Source: CBFFRJ01 sp051486985
GTDB taxonomy: Bacteria; Pseudomonadota; Gammaproteobacteria; Enterobacterales; Enterobacteriaceae
Assembly: GCF_051486985.1 (NCBI RefSeq)
Contig: NZ_JAHVDV010000055.1
Span: 1-11,851, forward strand
Reading direction: 5' to 3'
DNA length: 11,851 nucleotides
Shown here: in pieces, positions 7,195-11,851 of the stretch
How positions within the stretch are numbered: the first letter of the stretch is position 1
Layout of the letters: each line of letters starts with the position of its first letter
Made by a program: the position numbers and the translations under genes
Notes under the pieces: model-generated
The model's input: only the letters and a program-made list of their open reading frames with translations
What the model was told of the DNA's origin: nothing
Database searches by the model: none

Positions 7195-7224
7195 TTCATT
7201 AACACCCTCGTTTCGCCCTATAAT
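7195..7224 (+). promoter_or_regulatory. Promoter of yohO
   Basis: A perfect TATAAT lies at 7219-7224, preceded by C at the -13 position, a base favoured by sigma-S. A weak -35, TTCATT (7195-7200), sits 18 bases upstream. Transcription would begin near 7231, 20 bases before the yohO ATG. A perfect -10 with a poor -35 fits a promoter read by sigma-70 or sigma-S. Confidence 0.6.
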
Positions 7225-7250
7225 ACTTTTCTTAACACATGGAGAACGCA

Positions 7251-7364
7251 ATGAACCTGTCCAAACTTTCCGTCATCGCTATTTTCCTGCTGATGGCAAT
7301 CGGCGGCATCGGCGGCGTGATGCTTGCCGGCTACTCATTTATTGTTCGTGGCGGTATTGGCTGA
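7251..7364 (+). CDS. yohO: Small membrane protein YohO
   Basis: Codes for 37 residues, MNLSKLSVIAIFLLMAIGG followed by IGGVMLAGYSFIVRGGIG. E. coli YohO has 35 and shares the core FL.MA.GGIGGVMLAGY. One hydrophobic segment (about 7-29) predicts a single-pass inner-membrane protein; its function is unknown. GGAG 7 bases before the ATG and an upstream TATAAT support expression. The last 26 bases overlap the convergent yehW coding end on the opposite strand. Confidence 0.88.
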   Translation: MNLSKLSVIAIFLLMAIGGIGGVMLAGYSFIVRGGIG

Positions 7365-8076
7365 AACGCAGCGCCAGCCGCTCAAATCCCCGATCAACGA
7401 TAATGGCCGCCAGCGCCACCAGAACGGCCCCCTGAATCACGTATGCCGTATTAAATCCACTCAGGCCGATGATAATGGGTGTGCCTAACGTGCTGGCCCC
7501 CACCGTTGAGGCAATGGTCGCGGTGCCGATATTAATGATGACCGAGGTGCGTACCCCGGCAATGATCACCGGTGCCGCCAGCGGGAGTTCAATTTTGCGT
7601 AACCGCTGCCCGTTGCTCATCCCTACCCCTCTTGCGACATCCTGCACGCTCTCCGGCACTGCGGCTATTCCGGCAAGGGTTCCCTGAAGAACGGGCAGAA
7701 CCCCGTACAACACCAGGGCAATTATCGCAGGCTCTTTACCAAAACCGAGGACCGGCACCGCAATCGCCAGTACCGCAACCGGCGGAAAAGTCTGGCCGAC
7801 GGCAGCGATGGTTTCCACCAGCGGACGAAACTCACTGCCCCAGGGGCGGGTGACCACAATGCCTGCCCCCACCCCGAGGGCGATCGCCAGCAGGCTGGAA
7901 AGCCCCACCAGTTCAAAATGCGCCAGCGTGAGGGCCACGAAAGTTTCCTGTTGATAGAGCGGGCGAGGCAGCTGAGGAAACAGTGCGCTGAAAAGCGCCC
8001 CGCTGTGCGGCAGCGCATACAACAGGGCGATGAAGGCACCTGTCAGCCAGAGCAACGGATCACGAAAGGGTTTCAC
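7339..8076 (-). CDS. yehW: OsmU-type ABC transporter permease YehW
   Basis: Inner-membrane permease of 245 residues (243 in E. coli, from memory) for the OsmF/YehXYW importer. Several hydrophobic segments are present, and the binding-protein-dependent transport (BPD_transp_1) domain carries an EAA-type loop near residues 146-175 (ARGVGMSNGQRLRKIELPLAAP) that should contact the ATPase YehX. The start is GTG at 8076-8074, preceded by CGGAG; it lies inside the yehX end (17-base overlap), implying coupled translation. It is the last gene of the osmF-yehY-yehX-yehW operon. Its 3' end overlaps convergent yohO, and no intrinsic terminator is evident beyond it. Confidence 0.93.
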   Translation of the reverse strand: MKPFRDPLLWLTGAFIALLYALPHSGALFSALFPQLPRPLYQQETFVALTLAHFELVGLSSLLAIALGVGAGIVVTRPWGSEFRPLVETIAAVGQTFPPVAVLAIAVPVLGFGKEPAIIALVLYGVLPVLQGTLAGIAAVPESVQDVARGVGMSNGQRLRKIELPLAAPVIIAGVRTSVIINIGTATIASTVGASTLGTPIIIGLSGFNTAYVIQGAVLVALAAIIVDRGFERLALRFSQYRHEQ

Positions 8077-9010
8077 GCACAGGCTCCGTGGTCAGCAGGT
8101 CGGAAAAATGCAATGTTCCGTACGGCACGCCGTCGGCAGCGGCGACCGGCAGGACATCACGCTGGCGGGCCACAAAAGCAGAGAGCGCTTCCCTGAGCGT
8201 CATCTCTTCGCTCAAGGGCTCACCCGGTGCAGGCGGTTCATCTTTACGCACATAGGCTTTGACCTGATGCAGAGAAAGCAGCCGCACCCCCAGCTCGCTG
8301 CGACCAAAAAAGTCCTGCACGAAGGCGTTCACCGGCGAGGTCAGCATCTCAAGCGGCGAGCCCTGCTGGACAATAGCCCCTTTGTCCATTAATACCAGGT
8401 GATCGGCGAGTTGTAGCGCTTCATCAATATCATGGGTAACCAGCACGATGGTGCGTCCGAGCAGGCGATGAATACGGATCATCTCCTCTTGCAGCGCCCC
8501 ACGGGTGACCGGGTCAAGCGCACCAAAAGGTTCATCCATCAGCAGCACTTCCGGATCTGCTGCCAGCGCACGGGCCACGCCGACACGCTGTTGTTGACCG
8601 CCAGAGAGCTGATGAGGATAACGAGAGCGTAGACCTGGCTCAAGACCGAGCAGTGCCATCAGCTCATCAATCCTGCTGTTGATTTTCGCCTTCGACCACT
8701 TCTGCAGTTGCAGCACGGTGGCAATGTTCTGCGCCACCGTCCAGTGAGGAAACAGGCCGATGGACTGAATGGCATAACCCATCCGCCGACGCAGCTCCAG
8801 TACGGGTAAACTGCGAATCTCCTCACCGGCGAAGAGGATTGTGCCCTCATCATGCTCAACCAGACGGTTAATCATTTTAAGGGTGGTGGATTTCCCTGAT
8901 CCCGAGGTGCCAATCAAAACCGAGAAAGCGCCGGTTTTGCAGGCAAGATTGACATCCCTGACTGCCGGTACGCCGGCAAACGCTTTACTGACATGACGAA
9001 ATTCGATCAT
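8060..9010 (-). CDS. yehX: OsmU-type ABC transporter ATPase YehX
   Basis: Cytoplasmic ATPase subunit of 316 residues (about 308 in E. coli) that powers the OsmF/YehYW importer. Walker A is GTSGSGKST (34-42), the Q-loop Gln is 82, the signature LSGGQQQR starts at 135, Walker B is VLLMDE (155-160) and the H-loop His is 193. This is the glycine-betaine/proline (ProV/OpuCA-like) subgroup. The C-terminal 80 residues (about 237-316) probably include a partial CBS-like regulatory region, as in osmosensing relatives. The ATG overlaps the yehY stop in an ATGA (4-base) junction and the end overlaps yehW by 17 bases, so the subunits are translationally coupled. All ATPase motifs are intact. Confidence 0.95.
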   Translation of the reverse strand: MIEFRHVSKAFAGVPAVRDVNLACKTGAFSVLIGTSGSGKSTTLKMINRLVEHDEGTILFAGEEIRSLPVLELRRRMGYAIQSIGLFPHWTVAQNIATVLQLQKWSKAKINSRIDELMALLGLEPGLRSRYPHQLSGGQQQRVGVARALAADPEVLLMDEPFGALDPVTRGALQEEMIRIHRLLGRTIVLVTHDIDEALQLADHLVLMDKGAIVQQGSPLEMLTSPVNAFVQDFFGRSELGVRLLSLHQVKAYVRKDEPPAPGEPLSEEMTLREALSAFVARQRDVLPVAAADGVPYGTLHFSDLLTTEPVRETLS

Positions 9011-10161
9011 GACCCTTTCACCTCCAGTAGCGCGATACCCAGTGCAAACAGTGCATCCACGAGTACCGCGAGGGCAATCACGGGTATCACGCCCAGTAAG
9101 ACTAAATCCAGTGCGCTACTTAGCAGCCCCTGAAACACCAGGGCACCAAAGCCCCCTGCACCGATCAGTGCGGCTATCACGGCCATCCCCACGGTCTGAA
9201 CCGCCACCACGCGAATGCTGCGTAGTAAAACAGGGAGTGCGAGGGGAAAACGCACCTTCCAGAACCGCTGCCCGGCGCTCATTCCCATCCCTCTTGCGCT
9301 TTCCAGTACCTCCGCAGGCACCTGGTTTAACCCCGCCACCACGCCGCGCACTATCGGTAACAGCGCATAGAGAATTAACGCGATCAGCGCCGGGGTCATG
9401 CCCGTGCCTGCCACGCCAAGCGTCCCCAACCAGGGAAAATGGCTGACCAGCCCGGCCAGCGGTGCAATCAGCAGGCCAAAAAGGGCCACTGAAGGCACGG
9501 TCTGAATGACATTGAGTACGGCGAAAACCGACCCCTGTCGCGTTGGATGGCGATAGCATCCCAGTCCAATAAGCAGCCCGAGAAGCAGTGACGGAAAGAG
9601 TGTCGCAAAAAGCAGGGTCAGGTGTCGCCCGAGGGCATCATCGAACACATCCTGACGATTTACGTACTCTTTAAGCAGTGAGAGGTTATCGAGCTGGCCG
9701 GTGAGCAACAGCACAACGGGTAGCCACCAGATTTGTGCATGCAACACCCAGCGCCAGACCGGATCCTGGGTCAAACGACGGATCACATCGCTACAGGCAA
9801 GAAGCGCCAGCGCCAGCCATAGCCACCAGCCGCTGCCCGGTGAGGTGCGCGCCAGGTGGCTGCCGGCATTGGCAAGATCGCCTGCCGCCCGGCCAGCACT
9901 CCAGACCAGTAACCAGAATGTACCCTGGGCAATAATCAGCGTGACAATGAGCGGCAGACGGCGTGGCAGAAAGCTGAGCAGGAGTAAGGCTGCTGGCACC
10001 AACAGGCCAATGGCCGCATAAGCGGGCCACAGCTGCCACAGGGCGCGACTTTCGCCTGAGACGAGCCGGTTCGGAGCGTAATTCACAAACGGCAGCGCCG
10101 TGGCTGCCAGCGCAAGGATAACCAGCAGCAGCACGACGCGATTATGACAACGGATATCCAC
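9007..10161 (-). CDS. yehY: OsmU-type ABC transporter permease YehY
   Basis: Large inner-membrane permease of 384 residues (about 385 in E. coli). Compared with YehW it has a long N-terminal part with extra hydrophobic segments (about 8-165) ahead of the BPD_transp_1 domain (about 185-384). The EAA-type loop is near 287-315 (ESARGMGMSAGQRFWKVRF). The start is GTG at 10161-10159, two bases after the osmF stop, with only AAATAAAG upstream as a weak ribosome binding site. I keep it because the distance to the conserved ALPF..YAPNRL segment equals that in E. coli as I recall it; an in-frame GTG at codon 10 is the alternative. Coupling to osmF translation would explain the weak site. Second gene of the operon. 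Confidence 0.92.
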   Translation of the reverse strand: MDIRCHNRVVLLLVILALAATALPFVNYAPNRLVSGESRALWQLWPAYAAIGLLVPAALLLLSFLPRRLPLIVTLIIAQGTFWLLVWSAGRAAGDLANAGSHLARTSPGSGWWLWLALALLACSDVIRRLTQDPVWRWVLHAQIWWLPVVLLLTGQLDNLSLLKEYVNRQDVFDDALGRHLTLLFATLFPSLLLGLLIGLGCYRHPTRQGSVFAVLNVIQTVPSVALFGLLIAPLAGLVSHFPWLGTLGVAGTGMTPALIALILYALLPIVRGVVAGLNQVPAEVLESARGMGMSAGQRFWKVRFPLALPVLLRSIRVVAVQTVGMAVIAALIGAGGFGALVFQGLLSSALDLVLLGVIPVIALAVLVDALFALGIALLEVKGS

Positions 10162-10163
10162 CT

Positions 10164-11075
10164 TTATTTAACGAGTCCCTTTTCCTTCAGGTAATCAGCC
10201 GCCACTTTTTTGGCATCCAGGCCTTCAACCGCAATGCTGGCGTTCAGCTTTTGCAGCGTTTTTTCATCAAGGCTGGCAAAGACAGGTTTCAGCCACTCGT
10301 CCAGTTTAGGATACTCTTTTAACACCGCTTCACGTACAACCGGAGCGGGTGCATAAATGGGCTGAACGCCTTTCGGATCGGTGAGGGTTTGCAGGCCCAG
10401 CGCGGCCACCGGGCCATCGGTGCCATAAGCCATAGCCGCATTCACTCCGGACGTTTGTTGGGCCGCGGCTTTAATGGTTACTGCCGTGTCGCCCCCGGCC
10501 AGGGAGAGCAATTGCGGTTGGTTCAATTTAAAATCATAGGCTTTTTCAAAAGCAGGCAGTGCATCCGCACGCTCAATAAATTCAGCAGAGGCGGCCAGTT
10601 TGAAGGTGCCGCCCTCTTTCAGGTAGCGACTGAGATCGTCTAATGACACCAGTTTGTTTTTCTCTGCCAGATCCTGACGTACCGCGATGGTCCAGGTATT
10701 GTTGGCGGGAGCGGCTGTCAGCCAGACCAGTTTATTCTGTTCAGCATCCAGCTTTTTCACTTTCTCGTAGCCCTGTTGGGCGTTTTTCCAGGCCGGATCG
10801 TTCTCCTGTTTAAAGAAGAACGCGCCGTTACCCGTATACTCGGGGTAGATATCGAGCTCACCCGAGGTGATTGCGCCTCGCACCACGGGTGTGGTGCCCA
10901 GCTGGACTTTATTGACCGTTTTAACACCGTGGCTTTCCAGTACCTGCAAAATAATATTGCCCAGCAGCGCCCCTTCGGTATCAATCTTCGAACCGACTTT
11001 AACAGGCTCCGCCGCCTGCGCACCCGCAGCCAGTATCAGCAGCCCTGCTGCGCTCCATTGCGAAAATGATTTCAT
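10164..11075 (-). CDS. osmF: Periplasmic solute-binding protein OsmF (YehZ)
   Basis: Substrate-binding protein of 303 residues (305 in E. coli) in the OpuAC/glycine-betaine-binding family. A Sec signal peptide with probable cleavage after AGAQA (residue 21) leaves a mature protein starting AEPVKVGSK, which is periplasmic and not lipidated. Conserved segments include KIDTEGALLGNIILQ, LGTTPVVRGAITSGELDIYPEYTG and QTSGVNAAMAYGTDGPVAALG. In Salmonella the homologous OsmU system takes up glycine betaine and choline-O-sulphate; the E. coli homologue has been described as a low-affinity betaine system, so the ligand here is inferred. The start is supported by GAGGAT 6 bases upstream. First gene of osmF-yehY-yehX-yehW. 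K-12 osmF is sigma-S dependent and osmotically induced. Confidence 0.95.
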   Translation of the reverse strand: MKSFSQWSAAGLLILAAGAQAAEPVKVGSKIDTEGALLGNIILQVLESHGVKTVNKVQLGTTPVVRGAITSGELDIYPEYTGNGAFFFKQENDPAWKNAQQGYEKVKKLDAEQNKLVWLTAAPANNTWTIAVRQDLAEKNKLVSLDDLSRYLKEGGTFKLAASAEFIERADALPAFEKAYDFKLNQPQLLSLAGGDTAVTIKAAAQQTSGVNAAMAYGTDGPVAALGLQTLTDPKGVQPIYAPAPVVREAVLKEYPKLDEWLKPVFASLDEKTLQKLNASIAVEGLDAKKVAADYLKEKGLVK

Positions 11076-11121
11076 GCTCGATCCTCGTTTTTGTGATGCC
11101 CGGAATTCTGGCTTTGCAAAA

Positions 11122-11128
11122 AGCGTAG
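11122..11128 (-). promoter_or_regulatory. Candidate sigma-S -10 of osmF operon
   Basis: Read on the minus strand this is CTACGCT, followed by a T-run. It is one base from the sigma-S-type CTACACT and has C at -13. It would start transcription near 11115, about 40 bases before the osmF ATG. No good -35 is seen, as is usual for sigma-S promoters. The call is consistent with the known RpoS dependence of osmF in E. coli. Confidence 0.45.
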
Positions 11129-11256
11129 TTGAGAATTGGCGTGGAGGACATCTCCGCCTGAGATTTTGCTGCTTCTGGTTAGACGAAGCGGTTATAACGT
11201 GGCGATTTTAAAGAAGAATCAAGCTTTAGCGGCGAGCAGGAGGAGTTCGTTCGCGC
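11129..11256. other. Unique sequence between osmF promoter and right array
   Basis: About 130 bases of non-repeat DNA upstream of the candidate osmF promoter. It could carry regulator sites for the operon. The frame that opens here reads straight on into the repeat array and has no ribosome binding site, so no gene is supported. Confidence 0.5.
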
Positions 11257-11333
11257 CTGGCCCGAAGGGTTTCATCCTTAAAAAGCGCGGTTCCGCTGAC
11301 CTGCGGTGGCATAGTTCCGTTCACCTCATGTGC
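11257..11333 (-). repeat. Truncated repeat module Rd
   Basis: On the minus strand this is a partial copy of the module: it begins GCACATGAGGTGAACGGAAC, includes the long-form insert (CGCTTTTTAAGGATGAAACC-like) and stops at CCCTTCGGGCCAG, before the C-tract hairpin core. It is the innermost unit of the right array and marks the array edge about 180 bases before osmF. Confidence 0.75.
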
Positions 11334-11477
11334 GAAACCAGGCACGCTTTTCCCCCTCGCCCCTCTGGGGAGAGGGTCGGGGTGAGGGAGCCGTGGGTGA
11401 CTGGCTGGAGCGGTTTCAACCGTAAAAAGAGCGGTTCCGCTGACCACTGGCGGAGCTGTTCCGTTCACCTCACATCC
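11334..11477 (-). repeat. Repeat module Rc (144 bp, long form)
   Basis: Complete long-form unit in minus orientation, the counterpart of L2 (145 bp), with the extra segment CGCTCTTTTTACGGTTGAAA. The G-rich core at 11367-11388 (GGGG-AGA-GGG-TC-GGGG-TGA-GGG) fits a plus-strand G-quadruplex motif and also forms an imperfect hairpin with the CCCTCGCCCC just before it. Confidence 0.85.
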
Positions 11478-11577
11478 GAAACCGGGCACGCTTTTCTCTC
11501 TCGCCCCTTGGGGGAGAGGGCCGGGGTGAGGGGAATGGTGGGTGACTGGCCCGAAGGGTTCCGTTCACCTCACATGC
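11478..11577 (-). repeat. Repeat module Rb (100 bp, deleted form)
   Basis: Shortest complete unit. On the minus strand GCATGTGAGGTGAACGGAAC is followed directly by CCTTCGGGCCAGTCACCCAC. The roughly 24-base segment between the two GCGGAAC/GTGAACGGAAC-type words is missing, consistent with deletion between short direct repeats. The G-quadruplex-type core is at 11510-11534. Confidence 0.82.
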
Positions 11578-11701
11578 TTAACCGGGCTCGCTTTTCTCCC
11601 TCGCCCCTTCGGGGAGAGGGTCGGGGTGAGGGGAATGGTGGGTGACTGGCTTAAAGGGTTCCGCTGACCTCCGGTGGCATCGTTACGTTCACCTCATGTG
11701 C
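11578..11701 (-). repeat. Repeat module Ra (124 bp, short form)
   Basis: Gap-free inverted counterpart of L1 (157-280). By hand I count about ten differences over the 124 bases, grouped near the unit ends, while the hairpin core and its flanks are identical. The plus-strand G-tract core is at 11611-11634. Confidence 0.87.
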
Positions 11702-11851
11702 CGCACTCCCTTGAAACACCTTCCCCCGTGAACGTGTTAAGGGCGTTCTCCGCCACGCCCTTAACAATCCCGGCTCCCGGCACGAAAACTGCCGCTTCGC
11801 GGTGACCCNCCGCTTATTTCCCCGGGCTTTCCGGGACCGGGCGCGATGCAG
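11702..11851 (-). repeat. Right outer terminal inverted-repeat block
   Basis: Inverted copy of 7-156, with one substitution and one undetermined base (N at 11809, where the left copy implies T on this strand). It runs to the last base of the window, so the true repeat probably continues. It contains the 12-bp-stem hairpin at 11735-11766. No gene is supported; an open frame reading SLETPSPVNVLRAF is short, lacks a start signal and occurs in both copies because the DNA is repeated. Confidence 0.9.
11735..11766. other. 12-bp stem-loop inside right outer block
   Basis: Exact inverted counterpart of the hairpin at 92-123: TGTTAAGGGCGT and ACGCCCTTAACA arms with an 8-base loop. Conservation of both arms in both copies is seen, but the two blocks are nearly identical throughout, so this does not by itself show selection on the structure. 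Confidence 0.75.

Noticed and set aside
7572..8392. Antisense frames opposite yehW and yehX
   Set aside because: They are fully contained in intact conserved genes and have no promoter or ribosome binding site.
11136..11645. Rightward reading frame of 169 codons through the right array
   Set aside because: It is a translation of the repeat modules, with repeated DNA giving repeated peptide words. It has no ribosome binding site and no recognisable protein.
1..11851. Composite transposon or genomic island bounded by terminal inverted repeats
   Set aside because: There is no transposase or integrase, and the content is core enterobacterial genes including essential metG. The ends are tandem intergenic repeats without a recognisable insertion-sequence structure.

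Overview
The window is a block of chromosome from a member of the Enterobacteriaceae. The predicted proteins match the E. coli K-12 metG–osmF neighbourhood almost gene for gene in order, length and key residues, as I recall that map. The genus cannot be fixed from the sequence alone; something near Enterobacter, Lelliottia, Klebsiella or Citrobacter fits. All coding content is core enterobacterial. No transposase, integrase, phage gene, CRISPR array, rRNA or tRNA was seen.

Layout. Bases 1-570 are a repeat array. metG (methionyl-tRNA synthetase) runs rightward at 687-2720 and ends in a strong intrinsic terminator. A small lipoprotein gene, yehR, follows at 2811-3263 and converges on the leftward operon yehU-yehT-yehS (btsS-btsR-yehS, 6239-3315), which is the pyruvate-responsive LytS/LytTR two-component system plus a DUF1456 protein. 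A perfect 14-bp hairpin separates yehR and yehS and can terminate both. Divergent from yehU is mlrA (6460-7191), the MerR-like activator of curli and biofilm gene expression. It is followed by the tiny membrane-protein gene yohO (7251-7364), which has its own promoter. yohO converges with, and overlaps by 26 bases, the leftward osmF-yehY-yehX-yehW operon (11075-7339), an OsmU-type ABC importer expected to be controlled by sigma-S and osmotic stress. Bases 11257-11851 are a second repeat array.

The main feature beyond the core genes is the pair of arrays. The left edge (from base 7) and the right edge (back from base 11851) are inverted copies of each other with no gaps over about 290 bp. Each combines an outer block of about 150 bp, nearly identical on the two sides and carrying a 12-bp-stem hairpin, with tandem modules of 100-145 bp. 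Each complete module has four C-tracts on one strand, giving a G-quadruplex motif on the other, overlapping competing hairpins. Both arrays lie between genes, so recombination between them could invert the whole metG-osmF block without breaking a gene. Equally, the matching ends and the single N inside one of them may mean the window is an assembly contig that stops at a multicopy repeat.

Compared with K-12 as I recall it, the molR-yehI-yehK-yehL-yehM-yehP-yehQ interval between metG and yehR is absent. Functionally the block combines one housekeeping enzyme (MetRS) with nutrient sensing (BtsSR), biofilm regulation (MlrA) and compatible-solute or stress uptake (OsmF/YehYXW).
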